Counted from the stretch's first letter, positions 46,520-56,814 are shown. The stretch: DNA of 64,000 nt from Ephydatia muelleri (GCA_013339895.1 JABACO010000013.1:5257823-5321822), one strand, 5' to 3'. Made by a program: numbers and translations. Notes: generated from the letters alone by a model not told the origin.

Positions 46520-48582
46520 ATATGACTGAATAGCTGCCTCTGATTTGTAATTGTACAAGCTAAAAAGTTGTTGTTCATATCCAATCCAACTGATAGCTTG
46601 TTGCCACAAGTGACGCGGGCAGCCGTCTACCTCCAATGGCCTCAACCTGAGCAACGATACAGTCTTTCTTCTGCAGCCAGTCCAGCTTACTGCATCGGCC
46701 ATACTCAAATGGTCTGAACAGATACGGTTTCAACGTTCGCATCACATACACGTTGGATGAAACCAGCTGGTCTACCAGCTGCCGCTTAGTCTATTTGTGT
46801 GGCCCGGCATATGCTAGATAGTCTGACGTGTACACACATGCTACCTCGTAGCTATGGTGCAGGAAGAAACCTGCATCACCCAAAGAAGGGGTGTGGTTTG
46901 GTATTGCACTGTGCTGTACAGCGAGAAGGGCACAGGAAAGAAGACCTGCTTTCCTCTGACGGTGTTCAGCCTGCAGTGGTCCAGGAACTCTGAGGTGAAT
47001 GCAAGGTCCGGTCTCATCAGGAGAAGTTGGGTGTGTTAAGACAGGGACTTGGCCACTAATGAAATGGCATCCATGACATAAAGCTCATCGGCATGGTAAC
47101 AGTGACGGATTCTGAGTAGGATTGTATCAACTCTTCCAAGGTGGTGCTCCTTGTGGCATTGTTCAGGAACACCAGGTGCAAGTGAGTGTCACTTTTCCTT
47201 TTAAGGCACACATGATAATACATACGAAGGAACCGGTCCAAATGTTCTCCCTGGGCAACTGCCAGCATGACATGGAGTAGAGTACCGAGGGGCTCTGTAG
47301 CCAGTTGGTAGTGGGCCAGCCCCGGGCCCAACAAAGGGAGGAAGACACGAGCAACATACCTGACAGCCCTAGGGGAAGGGTGTGTCTTCTGCAGGGACAC
47401 TGCCAACACGTAAGTCACGCCAGACGATGGATCCTGGGCCACGAAACCTTCGTTGAGCAATAGGGAGAAGAAAGGGGCCCACACCCATCTGCTTCCATTG
47501 CACTCAGGAGGACTTCTAGCGCCATGTTGACCCCGGCTACGTGAGACAGAGAGAGGACGCTGACAGGGAAGCGGCTACATGTGGAAAACAGCATGAAGTA
47601 ACCCCATGTGACTAGGGCGTGTCTGCTCTGGGGGTTGAGCCCCACCCTGTACCAGAGCCAGTCCCTGTTCCCAAACCTGTTTGCTTTGGCGGGAAGATGG
47701 CGGGCCGTGTGCACAAGCTCTGACTGGACTGTGGCCGCCTCGCCCAGGAGGGACTGCCACTCGCAGCTGTTGGAGGTAGAGGTGCACATGGACCGTGTCG
47801 CTGGGGTCTTTGATGGGATGGAGGGTCAGGGCAAACTTGACCACCTTGCTGGCGTACAATTTGTTGCTTGTGAGGGTGCTGTTGTAATCTGTCCAGAACA
47901 GCCTTAGAGTCCAGGGGAAGGGGGGGGAATGGAAGGAGCATAAATGGAGCAACTTGTTATGAGCAAAAAAAACCATGGCTAGTGAGCAAATATAATAGCA
48001 CGTGCTACATCATAGCTGACTTGGAAATACACTACAACAAAAACTCCAACACCCAAATTTCGAAATGCCCATTTCAAAATACCCCTGAAAATCAGACTGG
48101 GAACGAGCTCACTTACTTCCCACGCTCACGTGCACTAGAAGTCGGTGGACGCACCGCCCCACTTCCGCCGACGTCTTCGTTGTAGCTCACCACCACGTTG
48201 GAGAGACACTCGTTTGGGTGTGGGCCAAGCCGACGCAGTGCGCTTCGGCTGAAGGATCACCTCGGTCCCCCCATGCAATAGCGATCGAACTCCCGCGCGG
48301 CCGAGTCTGATCCTCAGATCCCACGTTCACGCCCAAACCCAGGAGAGCCCATATAAATGTCCTGCGCGGGATTGACGCTCTGGAGCAGATCGCGTAGGCC
48401 GTCCGACTTCACGTAGCGTCATCGTCCGCTCTCATGAAAAAGTCGTACGTATCAATGTGGTGCTCGAGCATGTGTCGCAACATGGCGAACACCTTACGTT
48501 GCGGAGGATACTGGTCATCGTCCACGCCCGCCAGGGACACCGTCACGACGGGTAACTCCGTCGCAGAGGCGCCGTCCGAAAC

Positions 48583-48668
48583 TAGTCTCCTACCCAGACC
48601 CTTATTCCCGCAGCTGCGGTGATGTAATCCATCCGCAGCTGCGGAATAAGGGTCTGGGTACGAGACTT
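48583..48668. mobile_element. Small palindromic MITE, copy B, inside the chondroitin synthase-like exon
   Basis: An 86-base palindrome (AGTCTCCTACCCAGACCC ... GGGTCTGGGTACGAGACT) flanked by a perfect 9-base target duplication GTCCGAAAC (48574-48582 and 48669-48677). Removing it with one duplication copy rejoins the coding frame (SRV-SDGAS). A 9-base duplication is typical of Mutator-like elements. Confidence 0.92.
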
Positions 48669-49160
48669 GTCCGAAACCCGACTGGTACCGGCGAAGAATA
48701 GGACGTCTAGAGCAGCGGCGGATCCAGGGTTTCTGGAAGGGGGGGGGGTCTAATAACTATATTCACAAGCGGGGGTGGGTACGGGAGGGGGCGTGCCCCC
48801 TCCCGTAACAGCTAGGGGGTCTGGGGGAGCGCTGTAAGCTCCTCCAGTGGGCTGGGGCGAAGCCCCAGCCGCTTTTTCACTTTTGCGTTCATTTAGCATG
48901 AAAATAAGCATACTTTTAAAGTGTATTCAATATTGATAGCTAGCAAGGGGGAATTGATTAATATACGCGCGTAGAAGCCTGCGTGAGTCAACGTGGTCTT
49001 ATAAGGATAGCGAATAGAAAACTCTACGCAAAGCCATTGTGACAGTATTCTGGTCTAAACGACACACACGTTTTACCGTTAATAGTATTATATACCTACT
49101 TGATTTAGCTCTACCAGGTAAACTATCTTCTTTTGATCGCTTAAGGCCGGCATACACGGG

Positions 49161-49298
49161 GCGACTTCCTGCCGATTTGTCGCATGCAACTCAAATGAAT
49201 ATGGACAAATGTTCCGCAAACCATCAGTAAACTAAACAATTACGGAACTTTTACCCATATTCATTCGAGTTGCATGCGACAAGTCGGCAGGAAGTCGC
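49161..49298. mobile_element. Inverted-repeat MITE nested in 48713-49591
   Basis: Arms of ~44 bases: GCGACTTCCTGCCGATTTGT at 49161, mirrored to 49298, with two mismatches. They extend inward to a TGAATATGG/CCATATTCA pair. The left flank CCGGCATACACGGG may be a longer end whose partner on the right is lost. Confidence 0.75.
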
Positions 49299-49529
49299 AC
49301 CTTTACTTCTTGATCGCACCATTCCATCGCGCAGCAGTAATACTAATTAAACACGCTTGGAGGGCCTTGGCTTTAGACCCCCCCACACACACACACACAC
49401 ACTCACACACACTTTGGGTCGAATGCTAATCAGTTCACTCGCGTTCACTAAACGCTTCGTTTTTCAACTCGTCAATCATGTAATTAAGTATTCATAAGTT
49501 AATTTATTCATAGCTGGTCGGGCCGAGGG

Positions 49530-49577
49530 GGGGGGGGGGTCTTTAGACCCCTTAGACCCCCCCCCCCCCCCCCCCCC
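49530..49577. repeat. Poly-G and poly-C tracts
   Basis: A G run at about 49527-49539 and a C run at about 49557-49577, separated by TCTTTAGACCCCTTAGA. They form the inner edge of the right end of the 48713-49591 transposon. Confidence 0.9.
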
Positions 49578-49712
49578 TGGATCCGCCACTGTAGAGTGAC
49601 ATCTTTCCCCCACGTGCGATAGATTCCTTGTGCCCTCGTGTCGAGGTACCGGTGGGCCGTAACCACGCCCACGAGGACCAGCCTGCGAGGTGCGAGCTCC
49701 TTGGAGAGATGG

Positions 49713-50820
49713 CGCAGCGGCTAGGAGGGCCAGAGTTGCCGGTGCAGGTTGGTACATGGGTTAAGTCCGTCCCGGTTCCGCGGATGGCCGTGTTTTGAGC
49801 CTGGAGTAGCACGTGGTCGTCGAGTCGAGCCATTAGAGACAGCTGGGATATGAACAATCCGAACGTAACTCCAAGCGTTCATGTGAGGCGTGTCGGGCCC
49901 AGACCCAGCGCGTTGCCAGCAGACGGATTACATCACTGCGATGTTATCCGCAATTAATTTATTACTGAGGTTAAGTGACGTTGTATTCAAAATTGTTCAA
50001 TAATTTTGTCAATAATTTTTAATTTGCAATAAATAAAAGCCATGACATTTGGATCTCCCGCCACATGCCCCTCATGGTTATTGGGACTCCTCCCCTCCCT
50101 ATGACCATCATTTTGGTATCTATTTGCACATCATGTCAACACACACACTGGATTAGTGTGAACAGTTTTTTTTCTATGTGTGTAATATGTGCACATATTA
50201 CACACATAGAAAAAAAAACTGTTCACACTAATCCAGTTCAGTAATTGGCGAGCTTCTGTTTCACCTACTAAACGTAGTTCACTCTACACACACACATGTG
50301 AGCTGTGGGCGTAAATAAAACCTAGCTAACTATATTTTGAGCTGGGGAGCCCACACCAGCCCTCGGATAAACCCCGTGGAAAAACCGTTCTAAAGGAAAA
50401 ATCCACCTGTTGGGGCAAAAACCGCACTACTCTCAACTGCTCACATAGCACAAACACCACAACAGTATTCTTTCGTTGATTGCTCATGGTTACGTCAGCT
50501 GAACATCTGTCAAGGTTCACCTGTATAGACTCATTACATACACGTAAGGAAAAATTTCAGGACGCAGTGTGCACGTCTAGAATGCTTAGAATGACTCAAC
50601 ATCACACTACATTTACTTATCAACCCCTGTGGCCACGTGGCCGACCCATCTTCCCAATCACCATTGAATGTCACATTTAGGCGGGAGCTTATTTCCTGTC
50701 TATTCAATTCTTCAACCGACAGGAAATATATCTCCCGCCACATGCCCCACATGGTTATTGGAACTCCTTCCCTCCAACTACCAGTTTTGCACCTTCCCTA
50801 AACTGATCTGTTTTACTGGA
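49713..50820. other. Intergenic with repeat fragments
   Basis: Holds a palindrome (50148-50236) and a pair of direct repeats: TCTCCCGCCACATGCCCC followed by CATGGTTATTGG at about 50056-50094, and again at about 50731-50769. The second copy abuts the recombinase relic. No gene recognised. Confidence 0.5.
50148..50236. repeat. Near-perfect 89-bp palindrome
   Basis: CTGGATTAGTGTGAACAG and its reverse complement bound a hairpin that closes at AATATGTGC/ACATATT, with one extra A in an A/T run. Probably a very short fold-back MITE. Confidence 0.9.
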
Positions 50821-51350
50821 TCATACGCTCAACACTAACCCATCCACATTAAACTCCACATCTGCACATTCTAACTTCAGCAGCTCCTCACACCTCAAGA
50901 ACCCAGCAAATGCCAACAGACACACAGCTAGCAACCTGACCTCCGACAGGGAGGGCTCAGGTCCTGCTGCCTCCACCATGGCCTTTAGCATCTCCGCCGT
51001 CACTGGCTCCTTACGCACTTTTGGCTGGGCTAACTCAGGTCTATGTCCTGCCAGAGCTGCCTGCACCAACGACCAACGGTAGACCACTCACTGGCGGAAG
51101 CACAGGTGCCTGATGCAACCAAGACAGTGCATTCAATGCTTCTTCAGTAACTGATTTTGATTGCACTGCCTAGCTCAAGTGTTGCAAGTAAAGAATAATG
51201 TGAGCCTCCTGTGCAGGAAAGCTTAGAACCTCGTGTTGCGCCTCTGCCCACAGCTTCCACCTCCTGAAAGCACCAATGTATTTCTTCGTAGTACTGTCTG
51301 CCTTTCCCCTGAGTAGTGTGTCCGGAACTGGACCCTGCCAATTGCTACAG
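50821..51350 (-). pseudogene. Tyrosine-recombinase relic (DIRS/Crypton-type)
   Basis: Read on the minus strand from about 51350: TLLRGKADSTTKKYIGAFRR, WKLWAEAQHEVLSFPAQEAH, IILYLQHLS, a stop, then TEEALNALSWLHQAPVLPPV. After a frame change come HRPELAQPKVRKEPVTAEML and LAFAGFLRCEELLKL, ending near 50824. This is the core-binding domain and the start of the catalytic domain of a phage-integrase-fold recombinase. The R of FLRCEEL is the first catalytic arginine. The remaining catalytic residues (H-x-x-R and the tyrosine) are missing. Such genes come from DIRS retrotransposons or Crypton-like elements. It is inactive. Confidence 0.75.
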
Positions 51351-51572
51351 TTCCGGGGTCCTTCAGATTACTAATCAGTGACCAAGCGCCCGCTGCCTCC
51401 AAATCTGCAGAGGGAACACAGGGTACTCAGTAGTGATGCTATATGGTCGATTAGCCCGCCCCGAAATGGCTGGACTCCGTAGCTTAATCTAACCCTCCTG
51501 GGCCACACTGGTCCAACAAAGTAGACCAAGCCCCCTGGGTTCAGTTTGAACCCCGGTCAAACGTTGGCCTCA

Positions 51573-51711
51573 CGGCAGCCATGTTGAACCTCACTGGTCA
51601 ATACAACACATCAACTGCCCCCGGCAGCCATGTTGACCCACACTGGTCCATGCAACACAATCACTACCACCGGCAGTCATGTTGATCCACCCTGGTCAAC
51701 CCAATGACACA
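51573..51711. repeat. Three tandem units of ~49 bases
   Basis: Units start GGCAGCCATGTTGA at about 51575, 51624 and 51672. The third is the most diverged (GGCAGTCATGTTGATCC). Confidence 0.75.
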
Positions 51712-51785
51712 CCTAGTTGATGAACTGAATCAGCTGCTACCCCCCAGATCGGCATTATGCCCCACCCATTTCCCAGCAGACCATA

Positions 51786-51813
<28 letters not shown>
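51786..51813. repeat. Poly-C tract, 28 bases
   Basis: Uninterrupted C run. Confidence 0.95.
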
Positions 51814-51816
<3 letters not shown>

Positions 51817-52141
51817 AACTGAAGCAACCTGAAACGCTCCCTCACGATATCCCTTAGGTGATCCTAAAGACCTAAAAACATGTTCTAAGGGCACACATTA
51901 AGTTGTTAGGTTCATCCCCTTTAAACAGAGTAGCGCCCGATCTTCCCCGAAGAGTGACTACAGGCAACATCCTTAAATCCACAACAAATGACGCATAATC
52001 AGAACCATCCTCATACTTAAACCTTCTTTTCCATAAGAACTGATTGACGTGCTTCAGGTTTACCACTAGCCTGTGCTGTTCTCAACTACTGACAGGGGAC
52101 TGGACACGTATGGCGGTTCTGCTTTCTCCTTTACCAAACCA

Positions 52142-52300
52142 TACGCGGCCCTGGAGGTCGCGCGACAAAACATTGCACTACACGCCACGAGGTTTTGTGA
52201 TTCAACACTGAAAACTGATTCCGCGATCGAACATTGATTCCATCCGCGACCAAACGACGATCCAATTCCGCTACCCTTACAACAGCCCATTGTGCGAACG
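52142..52300. repeat. Dispersed repeat, copy 2 (relative of 9190-9365)
   Basis: Inverted relative to copy 1. It contains GGCCCTGGAGGTCGCGC, GATTCCGCGATCGAACATTG and ACAACAGCCCATTGT. GATCGAAC-like phrases continue to about 52370. Confidence 0.6.
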
Positions 52301-52448
52301 AGCGCTAGCAATGGTCTATTTCTGCGATCGAACTATGATCTAGTTTGGGACCGAACAACGGGCCGTTTCTCAGATCGACCTACCAGCCATGGGATATCTT
52401 GCATGACGTCATAGTAAATTACTGCTACGTATTGTTCACAGAGACGCC

Positions 52449-52759
52449 TAAGATAACGTAACGATACATATACACGCACAGGACGAATAGGAGCAGCAAA
52501 AACAATCCTGGATATACTCGCGTATCGTAGTTGTTGGGTTAGCGTGTCTGCTAGCTACATTAGCGCAGAACTAGTACCAGTAAACTACTTCAAGGCAGGC
52601 TAACATGACTTACGAAAAGGCTCGCTGCGTTGAAACTAAATCGAGCAATGCTGTAGAAACACGCCTTACACTAGGGCAGATACGCGATTATTGTCTTCGG
52701 CTGCCTCCAGTGTCCTCCTATTCGTCCTGTGCGTGTATATGTATTGTTACGCTATCTTA
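52449..52759. repeat. Inverted repeat, 45-base arms
   Basis: Arms at 52449-52493 and 52715-52759 share CTCCTATTCGTCCTGTGCGT and the following TATATGTAT, with two mismatches. The 220 bases between them have no recognised content. Confidence 0.75.
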
Positions 52760-52909
52760 CGGTCGACTACTGTCTACTAGTACACTCCCGGCTCGGGACA
52801 GTGGAAAGTAACAGCGATTCATTGCATTTGTGGGGTACCATAATTGAATTGTTAACGTCAAAGCTGTAGCGATGCAGCAGATTACAAAGTGCTTGAACTA
52901 ACTGCTAAA

Positions 52910-53675
52910 AACGAGGTGTATAAGTTCCAAGTTACATTCTATAGTTTAAATTTCTAGAAGGTCACTGTCAGGTAAGGTCCCTTTGTTTTGCGTGTGTACA
53001 TGTAGAGCGTAGCCTAGTGGCACGTGCTGACCGCTAAATGCTTCGACTGGCTCAAGCTTAGCAACACATCACACACACATACCTGCCGGTGCACATCAAG
53101 GAGAAGGAAACGTTCATGGCGCCTGCCTCCCTGCAACTGAGTGTGTATGGTACAGTGCATACGATATACATGTAGATTGATCATTTGATGATGTGAGCTG
53201 TATAAACTGCAATACATACCAGAAGCGTAGGAACGTTGGGGGGGTCCAAAGGGCGTGTCTAATATAAATTCAGTATACTTTATACACATAATGCCCATGC
53301 AAGTTTGGGGAGGCCAAGGCCCCCTCTGGCCCCCCCCCCCCCCCCCCCTCCCCCCGGTTCCTACGCATATGCATACACTCAAACGTTCCGTACCGTGCTA
53401 TCTATGGGCGTTAGCTGACAGTGCATGATCATAGACTGATATGAGATACATTATTGGAATTCCACGGAATAAGTGTGGTTTAGACAGCTCGCATGCCTCC
53501 GCAAAATGCAAGCATGCCAGTCTGCATGGCATGTTTGCATTTTTGTGGAGCGAAAACTATGAACTAAATTAGTGCCAAACATTTCATTGAGAGGGCTGCA
53601 GTAAAGGCTAAAACGAGGTGTAAGCCACAAGTTACATTGTATTACGCAACTTTTTCGAAGGTCAGTTCAGTGTCA
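52910..53675. repeat. Pair of diverged direct repeats flanking a MITE
   Basis: AACGAGGTGTATAAG, CAAGTTACATT and GAAGGTCA at about 52909-52965 recur as AACGAGGTGTAAG, CAAGTTACATT and GAAGGTCA at about 53611-53664. Between them lies the 53223-53368 inverted-end unit. No gene. Confidence 0.5.
53223..53368. mobile_element. Short inverted-end MITE with G/C homopolymers
   Basis: GCGTAGGAAC at the left and GTTCCTACGC at the right, each followed inward by a G run or preceded by a long C run (about 53331-53348). No coding content. Confidence 0.65.
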
Positions 53676-53707
53676 TGCACATCTGCACCCTAACTTGCAG
53701 GCAATAG

Positions 53708-54622
53708 TTAGAAGTTCCCAAGCGCGTCCTTGTTCCGTTCGGCCCATTCCTCAAAATTGAGCACTTTGGGATTCAGCATCTTCGTGATTTCGGGGTCTTG
53801 TATGAAGTTTCCTTTCTTGAAGAAGTCGAACATGTAGGCAAGGTCTGATGCCCCTGGGAATGGATAGGCCGCATAGGTGTCCGCTGGAACGTAATTGTAC
53901 GTGACCGTCTTTCCCGCTACCTTAGCGATGATAGCAGCGTATTCGTGAACAGTTTTATGATCTCCGCAAATCCCGACTGTACGACCTATGAATTCGCCAG
54001 GGTTGCTAAAAATAGCAGCAGCGATGGGTCCACCATCATGCACGCTCATGGCGTACATGGGACCGTCCATGGGCAACGTAATGCTGTACGTTCCGTCAGA
54101 CTGAGGATGAGGTTTGCAACTGGTAAACGCAATGAAGTTTTCGTAGTAGAACGGATAGCGAAGAGACGTGGTGGGGAGGCCAACGTCTCGCAGGTATTTC
54201 TCGACCAAGGCCTTTCCATCATAGTGATGAACGGGATGATGGACGCAGTCTTTGGCTGGTAGGAGGGTGCTGTACACCACGTGCTTTACTTCTGCGCGAA
54301 CACAAGCGTCAGCGACTGCTTTCCCCTGAGCGATTTCTTCCGTTTCTGCAAGAGCGGCGTCGTGTAGGCTTTGGAGAAGGCCCCAAAAGTCGGTGTTTAA
54401 GAAAACTCCGTACGCTCCAGCAACAGCTGACTCTATGGTGGACCTATCCTGGAGGTCACCTTTGAAAATCTCAGCCCCTACGTTCTTGAGCAATAAACTT
54501 TTCTCGCTATCGGGGTTTCGGGTGACTGCTCTGACAGCGAATCCACTGGCGAGTAGCGCATGTACAATCGCTGCCCCTTGCTGTCCTGTTGCACCGAAGA
54601 CGGTGATGAGTCGAGCTGACAT
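53708..54622 (-). CDS. NmrA-like family protein (NMRAL1/HSCARG-like)
   Basis: A single uninterrupted frame of 304 residues, about the length of the family (~300). It opens MSARLITVFGATGQQG, with the Rossmann dinucleotide motif GATGQQG at 10-16. It continues with AVRAVTRNPDS, GDLQDRSTIESAVAGAYGVF, VKHVVYSTLLPAKD and SLRYPFYYENF, all in family order. NmrA-like proteins are atypical short-chain dehydrogenases that bind NADP(H) and act as redox sensors rather than active enzymes (family knowledge). The start at 54622 puts the Rossmann motif near the N-terminus, as usual. No intron is visible, unlike the other genes here. A retrocopy, gene conversion or transfer could explain that, but no poly-A tail or flanking duplication is evident. 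Confidence 0.93.
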   Translation of the reverse strand: MSARLITVFGATGQQGAAIVHALLASGFAVRAVTRNPDSEKSLLLKNVGAEIFKGDLQDRSTIESAVAGAYGVFLNTDFWGLLQSLHDAALAETEEIAQGKAVADACVRAEVKHVVYSTLLPAKDCVHHPVHHYDGKALVEKYLRDVGLPTTSLRYPFYYENFIAFTSCKPHPQSDGTYSITLPMDGPMYAMSVHDGGPIAAAIFSNPGEFIGRTVGICGDHKTVHEYAAIIAKVAGKTVTYNYVPADTYAAYPFPGASDLAYMFDFFKKGNFIQDPEITKMLNPKVLNFEEWAERNKDALGNF

Positions 54623-54911
54623 CTCCCTGAAGTTCCAATAATAGTATTAATAGTAACTATCTATATTTTAATGAGACGCTCCCACATTTCTGTCGGATCA
54701 CGTGACGTAATTGAGTTCATTGACAAATGTCTTGGTGCCGCCCAAGAACAATCGCCCGCGCGCGCGATCATGTAGGACTTACCAAGTCAGCGCAGCTGCG
54801 TATTAATACCCGACAGAAGAGGGGGGAAGCAGGGGCGAGGTGGCCAAAACACTGATTGCCGCTCCTCCCCATGTATGCCTTCCTGTCACAATTATCTAGG
54901 AGTAGGTGCGG

Positions 54912-54919
54912 TATAAAAG
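54912..54919 (+). promoter_or_regulatory. Candidate TATA box
   Basis: TATAAAAG within GCGGTATAAAAGGTAC, on the plus strand between the divergent NmrA-like gene and the possible exon at 55314. It would drive plus-strand transcription from about 54945. Confidence 0.4.
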
Positions 54920-55313
54920 GTACTCGCGATGCAAAATTTCAAAGCAACACAGAATTTCAAACCGACCAGACGGCTGTTTTAATTAAATATGGGTGACAAG
55001 CTGGCACACTGAGATACTGATAGAATATCCGTTGTGTATATTTACTGAATCATGCATAGCTCATTTACTCATACATGCAGTGATACAGGGTTTAACGCCC
55101 TACTATGCGTTTGTTTTCGGTAGTATGGCGACCTCTGTACTCCAACTTAACCCTCAGCTACGGCACGTTTTACGTTTCATCCTTTTCTTTCTAAAACCTG
55201 TCAACCAACATACACAGAGCATGAATGATGTGCGAGTGCGAGTTCGAGCATGCTGTAGATATCAAACCAGAACTCTAGACAACTCTGCTGAGCTTTGAGC
55301 AATCTGTTGTATT

Positions 55314-55332
55314 ATGGCCTCATGTGGCAAAG
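55314..55332 (+). CDS. Possible first coding exon (MASCGK), unidentified gene
   Basis: An ATG in good context (A at -3, G at +4) opens six codons, MASCGK, and runs into a strong donor AAAG/GTAAGTAAG in phase 1. The rest of the gene is not seen. If real, its next exon lies beyond the 7-kb inverted-repeat element starting at 55923, or that element has cut the gene off. The evidence is only a start codon and a donor. Confidence 0.25.
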
Positions 55333-55922
55333 GTAAGTAAGATCTTTCTTTCTACAGACATTAATAGCATGCAATCTTCCGAGTCTTTCATCGTATGTAT
55401 GTATAAATTGAACAGCTCGATAACAATGGTATAGCAATTAACACGTAGCCAATTCTCATGAGATCAGTCCAGTGAATGAGCATTAATGGTAAATAGTAAA
55501 GCTAATCAACATCCACGGCTGTTTGTGACCATTCAAACCATGGGCAATAGCCGAATTATTGAAATGATAAACATAATGACCTAGCAACGAGCCTTGACAA
55601 CCACCGACCTTCAAAACATGAAGTTTGGCCATATAGAGATTGACTTACTGGGAGAATAATTAAGCCCTTTAAAGTGGAGATATCCGTGAAAAGTCGGGCG
55701 AGCTGTACTATATGGTATAAGTATGTGCGGTAGGGCACGTCTAGCCTTTGCATCATAAGGGCATCCAGTATGTGTTTGAGGGGCTCACGGGTGAAGTGGA
55801 GTCATTGGAGAAGTAGACTTGGGTTCGATGATGGGGCACCGCTCTACTCTATCTTAGGTTGATCGTGTGTTCAGGAAGAGTTTATCATAGCTATGTTTTT
55901 CAATCCTGTTTTATAATTAATT
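55333..55922. other. No gene recognised
   Basis: Unique sequence between the candidate exon and the inverted-repeat element. Nothing supportable. Confidence 0.4.
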
Positions 55923-56810
55923 ATATGGGACAGTTTCCGCGAAAATTGCCCCACGGATATATTATAAAATGTTATAAAAATGCATCGCGGGTGAATCGCT
56001 ATAACTTCCCAACGGTTAACGCTATCGACTTCCTATTTTCAACACTTCATACCACACCATTTCACTACGGAGAAATTTATTTTGGGGCCTTGCACTAGTT
56101 CCTTGCTGATGCTACGAAGTCCGATACCCCATGGGGTTCAAAACCGTCACATCTTCAGCTAGGAGAGTTTAAATCGCTTCAAATTCCGTATGTACATACA
56201 GGGGTCCTGTTGCTATTGATGTGTTCAGTTCGTTAATTTTTACTCTATCCGTCACGGAGATACAGCTGTGCAAAGTTAATGCACATTTCCCGCTCGATTG
56301 CACCATTTTTGCATGCAACCCGTGTTCCATTCTCCCAATCCACAATAAATTTTGATAACTTCTTTGTTCCGCCCATTTCTCCCTTAAACTAAGCTAGCCG
56401 TTCCCAACTGTTTTTGTCTCACTCAGGCAGTGAGTTTATGCGGGAAAGTTAAAAGAAGAAGAACGCTGCTCAGTTCCAGACGATCGTACCAAATTAACGG
56501 ACCCCAAGTGAATATAACCTTGCGCCTCCCACGTCGCCGGCAGTATTCAAAACGGCACGCGTAAGGCTATTTGATAAGCACTCACATCATCCTCTAGTCG
56601 TGTAATAAAGCTTTCCTATTTGCCATCATCTTGCTAAAATCATCGTCTTATATCTGCCACGCCCACTCGCTCGGCTACGATTTCGGTCTCACACAACTTT
56701 CAGCTCACACATAGTACATGAACTCATGCTGGCTCACACTTGTGCATACACTTGCATTGTTGCGTACATGGCCCTGTACACTATCGTATGGCATATTTTC
56801 TTATACACAC

Positions 56811-56814
56811 CACA

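Larger units (their letters stand above)
48713..49591. mobile_element. Non-autonomous DNA transposon, 879 bp, inside the same exon
   Basis: The inverted ends are CAGCGGCGGATCCAGGG and, reverse-complemented from the right, CAGTGGCGGATCCAGGG. A 5-base duplication TAGAG flanks it (48708-48712 and 49592-49596). Removing the element and one duplication rejoins KDVTL to DVLFF in frame. G/C homopolymers lie just inside both ends. Another inverted-repeat unit (49161-49298) lies within. No transposase. hAT-like ends with a 5-base duplication; the superfamily is uncertain. Confidence 0.85.
46520..49712 (-). pseudogene. Chondroitin polymerising factor/chondroitin synthase-like gene, broken
   Basis: Read on the minus strand from about 49712: VTAHRYLDTRA and IYRTWGKDVTL; an 879-bp transposon; DVLFFAGTSRV; an 86-bp MITE; then VDDDQYPPQRKVF, YDFFMRADDDA (the DDD sugar-nucleotide motif), FDRYCMGGP and NEDV-EVGRCVHRL. 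A GTAAGT donor at 48116 and an acceptor at 47903 bound a 214-base intron. Then come [73 protein letters not shown] and VMRTLKPYLF. The order matches the chondroitin synthase family (a Golgi membrane enzyme extending chondroitin from UDP-GlcA/UDP-GalNAc). MRPDLAF replaces the second domain's DVD, which points to the CHPF-like branch. Besides the insertions there are at least five frame changes. Some could be sequencing errors; the insertions cannot. The intron excludes a processed copy. Confidence 0.82.
51351..52141. other. Repeat-rich intergenic stretch
   Basis: Includes three tandem ~49-base units at about 51573-51711 (each containing GGCAGYCATGTTGA and CACTGGTC) and a 28-base C tract at 51786-51813. 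No gene recognised. Confidence 0.55.
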
